This document shows positions 44,624 through 53,123 of a stretch of 64,000 nucleotides of DNA, piece after piece (within the stretch, counting starts at the first letter, position 1; each line of letters opens with the position of its first letter). The notes beneath the pieces were generated by a model that saw only the letters and a list, made by a program, of their open reading frames with translations, was not told the DNA's origin and did not search any database. Origin of the DNA: an uncultured Clostridia bacterium (lineage in GTDB: Bacteria; Bacillota; Clostridia; Christensenellales; CAG-314); the NCBI GenBank assembly GCA_934203075.1, contig CAKPYT010000040.1:62001-126000 (forward strand), written 5' to 3'. Both the position numbers and the translations under genes were made by a program.

Positions 44624-46243
44624 ATGGAAAATATCGTATTGTTTGTCGTGCGACTGTTGGCGGGCACGGGCATGTTTCTGGTAGGCGTGGCGCTGTTGAC
44701 CGACAATATCGAGCAATTGGCAACCAAACGCATCAAAAATTTGTTTGGCAAAACGGCAAACAAGCGTTTAACCAACGTCGGGATCGGTGCTTTTACTACG
44801 GCGTTGATCCAGAGTTCCGGCGTCACTACGGTGCTGATCGTAGGGTTTGTCAACGTCGGAGCAATGAGTTTGGGGCAGGCGGCCGCGATGATTATGGGGG
44901 CCAACATCGGCACCACCATAACGGCGCAGATTGCGGCGCTTTCGGCCTTTCCCATCATGACTTACGTGCAGATCCTGACGTTTGTCGGCATCATGATTGC
45001 CATGCTTTGCAAAAAGGATTCTGTGAAAAAGGTCGGATACATGCTGGCAGGGCTCGGCTTGATTTTCATCGGGCTGGACGTCATGTCCGACGCGATGAGT
45101 GCCAATCGTGCGGTGATTCAATCCGTTTTTGAGAAGGTGAGCAATCCGTTTTTGCTGCTTCTGGCCGGGGCCGTGTTCACGGCTTTGGTACAATCCAGTT
45201 CGGCCACCACGTCGGTATTGATTGCCATGGCGGTCGCCGGCGTCTCCATCGGTACGGGCGGAAACGAAATGTTATACGTCGTACTGGGGACGAATATCGG
45301 GTCCTGCGTGACGGCTCTGCTTTCCACGATCGGCGCAAATGCCAATGCCAAGCGCGCCGGAGTCATCCACTTGCTGTTCAACTGTTTCGGTTCGGTGCTG
45401 TTTTTTGTGCTGTTGACCTGTTGGCCGACGTTCCGTCAGGATGTGCTTGCGCGATACTTTTCGGAGCCCTCCGTGCAGATTGCAATGTTTCACACCTTCT
45501 TCAACGTAACGTGCACGATATTGTTTTTGCCCCTGGTCGATTGGTTCGTCAGAATTTCGTCGGTACTGGTGCGGGAAAAGCCGAAAGAAGCGGCAACGTT
45601 CTATTTCGACGAGCGCATGCTGCTGTCCCCTATGATTGCCATTTCCCAACTGACCAAGGAAACGTGCAACCTTGCCGATCTTGCCTTCGATTCGTTTCTG
45701 ACGGCGTATCATGCGTTTGAGGAGGGGGATCTTTCCGCAACGGAGAGCGTTCGCCAAAAGGTGGAGGAAACCATTGATTACAGCCAAAGGATTGTAAACT
45801 ATCTGATACGTATTTCTACGGAGTGCAAATCCGTTGCGGAAGAAAAGTGCGTCACGAACCTGCACAATGCCGTGGGGGATTTGCTTAGAATTGCGGAAAT
45901 TGCCGATAATATCACCAAATATACCCGTAAAGAGAACGAGCGTCACCTGAAACTGTCGGATACGGTGCAAAAGCAGCTCAACGACATGGTGGACGTGCTT
46001 TCCCGCCTGTTTTCGCTGGCCAGGGAGGGGTTGCTGACGCCGCCGGGGCAGCCGACGGAAGCCGCCGCACTGGAGGATGAAATCGACGCCATGCGGAAAC
46101 GTTACGTGGAGGAGCACATCGCAAGGCTGAACCGCGGGGAGTGCAAGCCGGAGAACAGCGACGTCTACATTAATTTGGTGTCGAATCTGGAACGGTTGGG
46201 GGATCACCTTTCCTACATTGCCGACCGGGCCAAAGAAGCGTAG
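44624..46243 (+). CDS. Na/phosphate cotransporter with PhoU-like domain (copy 2)
   Basis: 539 aa, same architecture as the gene at 26918. QSS motifs occur in both repeats: ALIQSSGVTTVLIVGFV near residue 68 and ALVQSSSATTSVLIAM near 193. A C-terminal PhoU-like helical domain follows from about 345, ending NLERLGDHLSYIADRAK. The start at 44624 is preceded by GGGAGG at 44608-44613. An in-frame ATG further up lacks this. The Pho-box promoter points to use under phosphate limitation. Confidence 0.92.
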   Translation: MENIVLFVVRLLAGTGMFLVGVALLTDNIEQLATKRIKNLFGKTANKRLTNVGIGAFTTALIQSSGVTTVLIVGFVNVGAMSLGQAAAMIMGANIGTTITAQIAALSAFPIMTYVQILTFVGIMIAMLCKKDSVKKVGYMLAGLGLIFIGLDVMSDAMSANRAVIQSVFEKVSNPFLLLLAGAVFTALVQSSSATTSVLIAMAVAGVSIGTGGNEMLYVVLGTNIGSCVTALLSTIGANANAKRAGVIHLLFNCFGSVLFFVLLTCWPTFRQDVLARYFSEPSVQIAMFHTFFNVTCTILFLPLVDWFVRISSVLVREKPKEAATFYFDERMLLSPMIAISQLTKETCNLADLAFDSFLTAYHAFEEGDLSATESVRQKVEETIDYSQRIVNYLIRISTECKSVAEEKCVTNLHNAVGDLLRIAEIADNITKYTRKENERHLKLSDTVQKQLNDMVDVLSRLFSLAREGLLTPPGQPTEAAALEDEIDAMRKRYVEEHIARLNRGECKPENSDVYINLVSNLERLGDHLSYIADRAKEA

Positions 46244-46247
46244 CGAT

Positions 46248-46312
46248 TTTACAAAAACTTTGCTTTTTCTTTACCGTTTTTCGCCTGTTCTTTTTGGGAA
46301 ACGCAGTAAACT
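46248..46312 (+). promoter_or_regulatory. Pho-box promoter of the pst operon
   Basis: Boxes TTTACA (46248), TTTGCT (46259) and TTTACC (46270) at exact 11-bp intervals. A -10-like TAAACT lies at 46307-46312 and there is no consensus -35. The first two boxes are almost identical to those before the cotransporter gene. The element starts five bases after the upstream stop codon. Confidence 0.75.
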
Positions 46313-46348
46313 ATAGCCGAAAAGAAAATCAAGGAGGAAATAAAGAAT

Positions 46349-47212
46349 ATGAAAAAAGTATGGAAAATCGTTACGGCATTGGCCGTTCTGTTGGTCTTCG
46401 TCTTCAGCGGATGCGGGGCGAAGTTCGATGCAAATAAAAACGTGAGCGTTATCACGCGCGGTGAGGGAAGCGGCACCAAATCCGCCTTTATGGAAATCAT
46501 CGGGCTGAAAGGGAAAAAGGACGTTTCCGGGGTGATCGTTGCGGAAAGCACGGCACAGGTTCTGAAGGAGGTATCTTCCAACCCGCACGCCATCGGGTTC
46601 GATAGTCTCGGGTTTGTAGACGATACCGTAAAAAAACTGAAAGTCGACGGGGTGGAAGCAACGGCGGAAAACATTCTTTCCGGCACCTATAAAATATCGC
46701 GTCCGCTGTCCGTAGTGTATCAGGAAAGCAAACTCAACGACGTCAATCAGGCGTTTCTGGACTTTTTAAAGAGTGCGGACGCCCAAATGATCATCGATAA
46801 AAACGGCTACGTCAAAACGATTTCGGATGCTGCGGCATATACGAAACGCGGTGTCAGCGGCGAAATTGCCGTCAGCGGCAGCACTTCGCTGCAGCCGTTA
46901 ATGGAAAAACTTGCAAAAGCGTTTGAAGCGATCGAAACGGAAGTGAACGTGATGGTCGGCGGCGGCGGAAGCGGCACCGGTTATCAGAACGCAGAAAACG
47001 GCGTGTCGGATTTCGGTATGATTTCGGAGGCGTTCCAATCCGCCAAGGCACCGGGGTGCGTTTCGTACCGCGTGGCACTGGACGGAATTGCGGTCATCGT
47101 GAATCAACAGAACCCTCTGGAAGATATCTCGATGGAGCAATTGAAAAATATCTACGACGTCGATGCGGGGAAAAACGCACTGAAAGTGTGGAATCAATTA
47201 CTTGAGGCATAA
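46349..47212 (+). CDS. pstS: phosphate-binding lipoprotein PstS, circularly permuted
   Basis: 287 aa, exported lipoprotein (lipobox FSGC, Cys22) that should deliver phosphate to PstCAB. Residues ~33-156 correspond to the normal C-terminal half of PstS: SVITRGEGSGTKSAF (the Arg and SGT phosphate ligands), HAIGFDSLGFVDD and YKISRPLSVVYQ. Residues ~171-283 correspond to the normal N-terminal half: EIAVSGSTSLQPLMEKLA, GGGGSGTG, DFGMIS, ALDGIAVIVNQQNPL, ending in the KVWNQL strand that usually precedes the Arg-SGT segment. All ligand motifs are kept, but their order is swapped. Position before pstC and the Pho boxes confirm the role. AGGAGG precedes the ATG. Confidence 0.9.
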   Translation: MKKVWKIVTALAVLLVFVFSGCGAKFDANKNVSVITRGEGSGTKSAFMEIIGLKGKKDVSGVIVAESTAQVLKEVSSNPHAIGFDSLGFVDDTVKKLKVDGVEATAENILSGTYKISRPLSVVYQESKLNDVNQAFLDFLKSADAQMIIDKNGYVKTISDAAAYTKRGVSGEIAVSGSTSLQPLMEKLAKAFEAIETEVNVMVGGGGSGTGYQNAENGVSDFGMISEAFQSAKAPGCVSYRVALDGIAVIVNQQNPLEDISMEQLKNIYDVDAGKNALKVWNQLLEA

Positions 47213-47215
47213 AGA

Positions 47216-48106
47216 ATGACTTTGTATCAAAGATTACGGCAAAAGGAAAAAATCATGCGCGGCGTATTTTTTACCTGCGCCGTTTTCTCCGTTTTGGCCT
47301 TAATTACCATCCTGGTGTTTCTGCTGGTCGGGGGCGTGCCGTTTTTGGCAAAGACGGGCGTCGGGCAGTTCCTCTTCGGCACGAATTGGGATCCGCTTGC
47401 GGAAACACCCTCCTACGGGATTCTGCCCATGATTGTAGCAACACTGTACGTCACGGCGCTCTCCGTGCTGATCGGCGTGCCGATCGGTCTGGGCACAGCC
47501 CTTGCGCTCTATCGGTTCCTGCCGAAGCGCCTGGTTCGTCCCGTAAAGCAGGCCATCAATCTGCTGGCAGGGATCCCGTCCGTTTTGTTCGGTCTGTTTG
47601 GTATCACGGTGATCGTTCCGTTTTTGAGGGACGTCCTTTCGCCGAACGGGGTGGGGTACGGCATTCTTGCCGCTTCGCTGGTGCTTTCCGTCATGATTCT
47701 GCCAACAGTCGTCAGCATTTCGTGCGACAGCCTGGAAAGCGTCCCGCAGGAATACTATTCCGGGGCGCTGGCACTCGGGGCAACCAAAGAGCAGGCAACG
47801 TTTTCCGTAATGCTGCCGGCTGCGAAAAGCGGAATTCTGGCGGGTGTCGTGCTTGCGATCGGCAGAGTCGTCGGGGAAACGATGGCAGTTATTATGGTCA
47901 TCGGCGGAAGCGCCGAAATGCCGCACGGCTTGTTTCAGAGCGTACGTACGCTCACGGCAAACATCGCAATGGGCGCTATGGAAATGCGGGGAGATCCGCT
48001 GAACGCCCTGATTGCGACAGGCGTGATTCTGTTGGTATTCACGCTGCTGTTGAACGTCAGTTTTTCGGCACTGAAGCGTAAGGGAGAAAGGGAGGAAAAG
48101 CAATGA
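47216..48106 (+). CDS. pstC: phosphate ABC transporter permease PstC
   Basis: 296 aa with six membrane helices. The permease signature near residue 190 (GALALGATKEQATFSVMLPAAKSG) is the EAA loop that contacts PstB. NLLAGIPSVLFGLFGI and GRVVGETMAVIMVIGG are typical of PstC. It starts four bases after the pstS stop and overlaps pstA by 4 bp. Confidence 0.96.
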   Translation: MTLYQRLRQKEKIMRGVFFTCAVFSVLALITILVFLLVGGVPFLAKTGVGQFLFGTNWDPLAETPSYGILPMIVATLYVTALSVLIGVPIGLGTALALYRFLPKRLVRPVKQAINLLAGIPSVLFGLFGITVIVPFLRDVLSPNGVGYGILAASLVLSVMILPTVVSISCDSLESVPQEYYSGALALGATKEQATFSVMLPAAKSGILAGVVLAIGRVVGETMAVIMVIGGSAEMPHGLFQSVRTLTANIAMGAMEMRGDPLNALIATGVILLVFTLLLNVSFSALKRKGEREEKQ

Positions 48107-48945
48107 AACGGCACGTTCTTTCGCAAAAAAGCGGCAAGGCGGCAAAAGGTCTTTGCTTTGGAACCACGGCGCTGGCGTTGATTTCCCTGGCGGGGATACT
48201 GCTGTACGTGCTGATCGGCGGCGTAGGGAAACTTTCGTTTTCGCTGTTGTTTGGCAACGGAGAAGACGGGCCCACCATCCTTCCGGCTCTGGTCGGTACT
48301 TTGTGGCTGATCGTGATTGCGCTCGGCATCGCCGTGCCGCTCGGCATCGGCAGCGCGTTGTTTTTAACGGAGTATGCCGACTGCCGCAGCAAATGGATAC
48401 AGGGTGTACGCATAGCAACGGAAACCCTGGCGGGCATTCCCAGTATCGTGTACGGGTTGTTCGGGTATCTGGTTTTTGTGGTGGCACTGAAGTTCGGCTA
48501 TTCGCTGCTTGGCGGCGGAATCACGCTTGCCATCATGGTGTTGCCGGTCATCGTGCGCTCTACCGAAGAATGTTTGCTTGCCGTTCCGCAAGGGCTGAGG
48601 GAAGCCTCCCTCGCGCTCGGCGCGGGAAAGGTCCGCACGATTTTCCGTGTGGTGCTGCCCTCTTGTGCGGGCGGGATCGTAACGGCAATCATCCTTGCGG
48701 CAGGCAGGGTGCTTTCCGAAAGTGCGGTACTCATTCTGACGATCGGCATGGTCACGAACAAAATGCCTGCCGGCGTTTTGTCCCCGGGGACCAGCCTCGC
48801 ATTGGATATCTACTATTTTGCGGGGCACGGCTATCCGGATGAAGCCGCGGCAACGGGCGTGGTGCTGATGGTGTTCGTTTTGCTGATTAACCTGGGCGCA
48901 GGCATCATCGGTAAATGCATCAAACGGAAAACGGGTGAAAACTAG
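48103..48945 (+). CDS. pstA: phosphate ABC transporter permease PstA
   Basis: 280 aa, paralogous to PstC with six helices. Signatures: VPLGIGSALFLTEYAD, ETLAGIPSIVYGLFGYLVF, the EAA loop EASLALGAGKVRTIFRVVLPSC and GRVLSESAVLILTIG. The start overlaps the pstC stop (ATGA). Forms the channel heterodimer with PstC. Confidence 0.96.
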   Translation: MKRHVLSQKSGKAAKGLCFGTTALALISLAGILLYVLIGGVGKLSFSLLFGNGEDGPTILPALVGTLWLIVIALGIAVPLGIGSALFLTEYADCRSKWIQGVRIATETLAGIPSIVYGLFGYLVFVVALKFGYSLLGGGITLAIMVLPVIVRSTEECLLAVPQGLREASLALGAGKVRTIFRVVLPSCAGGIVTAIILAAGRVLSESAVLILTIGMVTNKMPAGVLSPGTSLALDIYYFAGHGYPDEAAATGVVLMVFVLLINLGAGIIGKCIKRKTGEN

Positions 48946-48987
48946 AAGGGAGGAGCGCCGGAGCAAACAGTGAAAACGGGAGAAGAA

Positions 48988-49749
48988 ATGAAAGATCAAA
49001 CAAAAATCAGTGTAAAGGACTGTAATCTATACTACGGAGATTTTCACGCGTTAAAAGACGTAACCCTGAAGATTCCCGCACAAAAAGTCATGGCATTCAT
49101 CGGCCCTTCCGGGTGTGGGAAATCCACTTTTTTAAGGACACTGAACCGCATGAACGATTTGATCGAAGGGTGTCGTGTCACGGGAGAGTTTCTACTGGAC
49201 GGGCAGGATATTTACGCCAAAGGTGTGGACGTAAACCGCTTGCGGAAGGAGGTCGGTATGGTGTTTCAAAAACCAAACCCTTTCCCCATGAGTATTTACG
49301 ATAACATTGCGTATGCCCCGCGGACGTTCGGGATCAAGAATAAAACGCAGTTGGACGAAATCGTGGAGAAAGCCCTGCGGGATGCCGGCGTTTGGGAGGA
49401 AACGAAAGATCACCTCAAAAAAAGTGCCCTCGGGATGAGCGGAGGGCAACAGCAAAGGCTTTGCATCGCACGCGCCCTGGCGGCACAGCCGCAGGTGTTG
49501 CTGATGGACGAACCGACCAGTGCTCTGGACCCGATTTCCACGGCGAAGATTGAGGAGCTCATCGAAACCCTGAAGCAGGAACTGACGGTAGTGATTGTGA
49601 CGCATAACATGCAGCAAGCCACCCGCATTGCGGACGAAACGGCATTTTTCCTGCTGGGCGAACTGGTGGAAGTCGGCGAGACGGAGCAGGTGTTCTCGCA
49701 GCCGAAGGACGCCCGCACCGAAAATTATATTACCGGGCGTTTTGGTTAA
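48988..49749 (+). CDS. pstB: phosphate ABC transporter ATP-binding protein PstB
   Basis: 253 aa. Walker [11 protein letters not shown]-loop [12 protein letters not shown] (the PNPFP string is specific to PstB), signature [18 protein letters not shown], Walker [14 protein letters not shown] and switch [10 protein letters not shown]. The ATG at 48988 with GGGAG at 48978-48982 gives the family length. A GTG at 48970 would add six residues and has poorer spacing. Confidence 0.96.
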   Translation: MKDQTKISVKDCNLYYGDFHALKDVTLKIPAQKVMAFIGPSGCGKSTFLRTLNRMNDLIEGCRVTGEFLLDGQDIYAKGVDVNRLRKEVGMVFQKPNPFPMSIYDNIAYAPRTFGIKNKTQLDEIVEKALRDAGVWEETKDHLKKSALGMSGGQQQRLCIARALAAQPQVLLMDEPTSALDPISTAKIEELIETLKQELTVVIVTHNMQQATRIADETAFFLLGELVEVGETEQVFSQPKDARTENYITGRFG

Positions 49750-49787
49750 GGAACACTTGAAAAACAAGAAAAAAAAGGTTAAAATAT

Positions 49788-50435
49788 ATGAGTGCAAGAA
49801 GTAAATACGAACAAGAACTAAACGCAATGTTTGAAAAGCTGATCCGTATGGGACGCAATGCGGAACTTGCCATCGAGCAGTCGGTCACGGCCCTGAAAAC
49901 GCGAGATAAAGCCCTGGCGCATAGCGTGATGGCAGAAGATTATCAGATCGATGCGCAGGAAAGGGAAATCGAGCAGGACTGCCTGCGGATTTTACTGTTG
50001 GAACACCCCGTCGCCGGGGACTTTCGCGAAGTGTCTTCCGCATTGAAGATGATCACGGATCTGGAACGCATCGGCGATCAGGCGGCGGACATTGCGGAAC
50101 TGACGCTGCAATTCGGCGACGAAGCGTTTCTGAAAGAACCGCAGCACATCGAACAGATGGCAAAAATTGTCATCGGGATGCTGAAAGACGGCGTTCAGAG
50201 TTACATCAATCGCGACGTTGCCGTTGCACGAGGGCTGAACACGCGGGACGACCGCGTCGATGCCTTGTTTCTTACGGTGCGGCAGGAATTGGTGCGGCTG
50301 ATCCGCCAGAATCCGCAAAATGCGGAACAGGCAGTGCTGCTGCTGATGATTGCAAAGTACCTGGAACGCATCGGCGATCATGCCGTGAACGTCGGCGAAT
50401 GGGCAACCTATGCCGCAACGGGGGACCGCACCTGA
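49788..50435 (+). CDS. phoU: phosphate signalling protein PhoU
   Basis: 215 aa, two three-helix bundles, each with the metal-binding pattern: DLERIGDQAADIAELTLQ near residue 90 and YLERIGDHAVNVGEWATY near 190. PhoU links Pst transporter state to PhoR and silences the Pho regulon when phosphate is plentiful. It lies 38 bp after pstB and 10 bp before phoB, the standard order. Ribosome site weak (AAAGG at 49773). Confidence 0.96.
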   Translation: MSARSKYEQELNAMFEKLIRMGRNAELAIEQSVTALKTRDKALAHSVMAEDYQIDAQEREIEQDCLRILLLEHPVAGDFREVSSALKMITDLERIGDQAADIAELTLQFGDEAFLKEPQHIEQMAKIVIGMLKDGVQSYINRDVAVARGLNTRDDRVDALFLTVRQELVRLIRQNPQNAEQAVLLLMIAKYLERIGDHAVNVGEWATYAATGDRT

Positions 50436-50445
50436 AGGGGGAAAG

Positions 50446-51114
50446 ATGGAAAAGAAATTGATTTATGCCGTGGACGACGAGCCGTCCATTCGGGAAGTGT
50501 ACGAATACTCGCTTTCCGGGGCGGGGTTTGCAGTAAAGTGCTTTGACGGAGCCGCGGCTTTGTACGAGGCGGTCGATCAATCGCTGCCGGATTTGTTCCT
50601 GCTGGATATCATGCTGGACGGAGAGGACGGCTATGCCATTCTGGAACATCTGAAAGGGGACGTACGCACGGCAAAAATCCCCGTGATTATGGTTTCGGCC
50701 AAAACGACGGAGATCGATAAAGTCAAAGGGTTGGATCTCGGTGCGGACGACTATCTTTCCAAGCCGTTCGGCGTGCTGGAATTGATCGCACGCGTTCGTG
50801 CCAAACTGCGCACAAGCGTTGCCGCTCCCGCAAAGGTCGGGTATCTGGACATTTCCGTCGACGACGAAAAACATCGTGTCGTCGTTGCGGGAAAGGAGCA
50901 AACGCTCACGCTGAAACAATACGAACTGCTGAAACTGTTGGTGCAGAACGCCGGGAAAGTGATGAAGCGCAACGATCTTCTGGATACGGTCTGGGGTGAA
51001 AACTACGGCGAAACCCGCACTTTGGATATTCACATCGGGGATTTGCGAAAAGTTTTGGCAAACAGCCGTGCGGAATTGGTTACCGTGAGAGGGGTAGGAT
51101 ATCTGTTAAAATGA
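50446..51114 (+). CDS. phoB: phosphate regulon response regulator PhoB/PhoP
   Basis: 222 aa. Receiver domain with acidic pocket DDE (Asp10, Asp11), phospho-acceptor Asp54 in LLDIMLDG and Lys106 in LSKPF. The C-terminal OmpR-type winged helix (LTLKQYELLKLLVQNAGKVMKR and TRTLDIHIGDLRKVL) should bind the 11-bp spaced boxes upstream of pstS and the second cotransporter gene. AAGGGGGG precedes the ATG. The stop overlaps phoR. Confidence 0.93.
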   Translation: MEKKLIYAVDDEPSIREVYEYSLSGAGFAVKCFDGAAALYEAVDQSLPDLFLLDIMLDGEDGYAILEHLKGDVRTAKIPVIMVSAKTTEIDKVKGLDLGADDYLSKPFGVLELIARVRAKLRTSVAAPAKVGYLDISVDDEKHRVVVAGKEQTLTLKQYELLKLLVQNAGKVMKRNDLLDTVWGENYGETRTLDIHIGDLRKVLANSRAELVTVRGVGYLLK

Positions 51115-52802
51115 AAAAGAAACTGGTTTTGTTTAACTGCATCATTCTGACGCTTGCCGTGGTGGTACTGTTCCTGTTCGGAATTTCCATCAATCGGGAA
51201 TCCCACCTGGAAGAAGCGGAAAAAGAAATCAAGAACCTGGCGGAAATTTATGCCGCCAATTTTAACGAACATATTACCGAAAACGTGCCGAAAAATATAC
51301 GTATTACCGTGGTGGACGATAGTTTTCACGTCGTTGCGGACAGCGAGGACCAGGGAATCGTCGGGACCGTTCACACCGACCGGGAGGAGTTGGAGTTCGC
51401 TCTGGACGGACACCCAGAAGTCGTCACGCGCTATAGCGATACGCTGCAAAAAGAAATGATGTATTATGCCGTAAAGGTCCCGTCCGGCACAAGCTACGTG
51501 TTTGTGCGGGTGGCCATTCCCGTGGAAAGCATCGAAGGGTACGTGCAAAAGAGCATCCCCACGGCGATCTATGTGCTGCTTTTGGTGATGGTCGTTTCGT
51601 TTGTGGCAAGCATTGTCGCAGCAAACAGTCTGGTGAAGCCCGTAAAGGACGTGAAACGCAGTCTGGAATCCGTCAAAAACGGAACGTTCCGTAAAATCGT
51701 GCCGTCTTCCGGAGATGAAGAGATCGACGGAATTTTGCGCGAAATCAACGATATCGGTGAAAAATTGCAAGCAAGCCTCAAAAAGACCGAAGCGGATAAA
51801 GAAGAATTGAACTATATTTTGGGCAACGTTTCGGACGGCATCGTCGTTTTAGACGAGCACGGCGTCGTAAGCGTTCTGAACCGCGCCGCTTCGGAGATTT
51901 TTGACCTGAAGCAGGGCGAGGGAAAATCCGTTTCGATTCTGACGTCGGACGAAACGTTCCTCGGTGCAATCGACCGCGGCACGCGGGAGGGCAAGGCGGC
52001 CTGCGAGTGGAAGCAGGGCGGCAAAACCTATCTCGTTTCCGTGCGATCCCTGGAGAAGGGGTTCGTCGTTGCAGTGTTGTCGGAAATCACGGCAGTGAAA
52101 AACGCAGAACAAATGCGCAGCGAATTCTTCGCAAACGCTTCGCACGAATTGAAAACACCGCTGACGGCAATCAAAGGGTTTAACGATTTAATCACGTTGG
52201 AAACGTCGGAGGAAAAAACAAAGGAACTTTCTTCGAAAATAGAAAAAGAAGTATCGCGTATTCTGGCTTTGCTGAACGATATGTTGGATCTTTCCCGCCT
52301 GGAGGAACCGCAAGCCGTACATCCGGAAGAATTATCTCTTTCGGAAATCGCACAGGACGTAAAGGATCGACTTGCCCTGGCGGCCGAAAACAAGCACGTA
52401 TCCGTTCGCATCGAGGGGGACGGCACGGTATGGATGGAGCGGGAACATGCAACGGAGTTGGTTAAAAATCTGGTAGAAAACGCCATTCGCTACAATAACG
52501 AAAACGGATACGTCAAAGTGCTGATTTCGCAAAACGATGCAGGCACTACGCTTTCGGTGGAGGATAACGGCATCGGAATCGAGGAAGAACATCAAAGCCG
52601 GCTGTTTGAACGGTTTTACCGCGTCAACAAATCCCGCTCGCGCGAAACGGGCGGCACGGGGCTCGGCCTCGCCATTGTAAAACACATCTGCAACCTCTAC
52701 GGAACCGAGCCGGAACTGCACTCCAAATACGGGGTCGGTACCACGGTGCGGATCACGTTCCCCGCAAGAAACGTTGCGGCAAAAAGCGAAAAGGCACGGT
52801 AA
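51111..52802 (+). CDS. phoR: phosphate regulon sensor histidine kinase PhoR
   Basis: 563 aa. Membrane helix at ~6-26, extracytoplasmic sensor to ~145, second helix ~150-172, HAMP-like linker (VKPVKDVKRSLESVKNGTF), and PAS domain ~232-330. The HisKA box SHELKTPLTAIKGF has phospho-acceptor His345, and the ATPase domain has NAIRYNNENG, DNGIGIEEEH and GGTGLGLAIVKHI. Sharing a 4-bp overlap with phoB makes them a cognate pair. Assignment to phosphate rests on gene context. Confidence 0.93.
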   Translation: MKKKLVLFNCIILTLAVVVLFLFGISINRESHLEEAEKEIKNLAEIYAANFNEHITENVPKNIRITVVDDSFHVVADSEDQGIVGTVHTDREELEFALDGHPEVVTRYSDTLQKEMMYYAVKVPSGTSYVFVRVAIPVESIEGYVQKSIPTAIYVLLLVMVVSFVASIVAANSLVKPVKDVKRSLESVKNGTFRKIVPSSGDEEIDGILREINDIGEKLQASLKKTEADKEELNYILGNVSDGIVVLDEHGVVSVLNRAASEIFDLKQGEGKSVSILTSDETFLGAIDRGTREGKAACEWKQGGKTYLVSVRSLEKGFVVAVLSEITAVKNAEQMRSEFFANASHELKTPLTAIKGFNDLITLETSEEKTKELSSKIEKEVSRILALLNDMLDLSRLEEPQAVHPEELSLSEIAQDVKDRLALAAENKHVSVRIEGDGTVWMEREHATELVKNLVENAIRYNNENGYVKVLISQNDAGTTLSVEDNGIGIEEEHQSRLFERFYRVNKSRSRETGGTGLGLAIVKHICNLYGTEPELHSKYGVGTTVRITFPARNVAAKSEKAR

Positions 52803-52972
52803 TCCACCAAAAGATTCCTTTCCCTTCGAAAGAGGGGAAGTGACGAAGGAAATTTCGTTTCTTCGATTTCGAGGACAGTTCGGGCGTCGAAGAGGAAAAG
52901 AAAGTGCTTTGTGCGACGGCAGAAAACGATCGCTGCCAAAAAAAGGAAAAAAGAGAATACCCGAAAAAAAGA
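52803..52972. other. no recognisable gene
   Basis: With the terminator that follows, this is part of a ~320-base gap between convergent phoR and the GGGtGRT gene. It is purine-rich (many GAAAG/AAAAG runs). I see no gene, promoter or repeat in it. Confidence 0.5.
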
Positions 52973-53004
52973 AAAAGAGGACGGAAAAATTTCCGTCCTC
53001 TTTT
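52973..53004. terminator. bidirectional terminator between phoR and the GGGtGRT gene
   Basis: Stem of up to 15 bp, AAAAGAGGACGG/CCGTCCTCTTTT plus A-T pairs, with a small A/T loop and T tracts on both strands. It serves both convergent units. Confidence 0.88.
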
Positions 53005-53123
53005 GTAACTTTTGTAAGGACAAGGTCAAAGCCTGTTCGTGTGCAGGAGCGTTTCCCTTTTGTTTTTTGTAACGAAAGGGGCGTCGGCAAACGAACGGCA
53101 AGGATCCGACTTGCGGAAGGGCT

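Noticed and set aside
49757..49784. Promoter-like TTGAAA-16-TAAAAT before phoU
   Set aside because: The start point would fall after the phoU ATG, which family alignment supports. The match is probably due to the A-rich gap.
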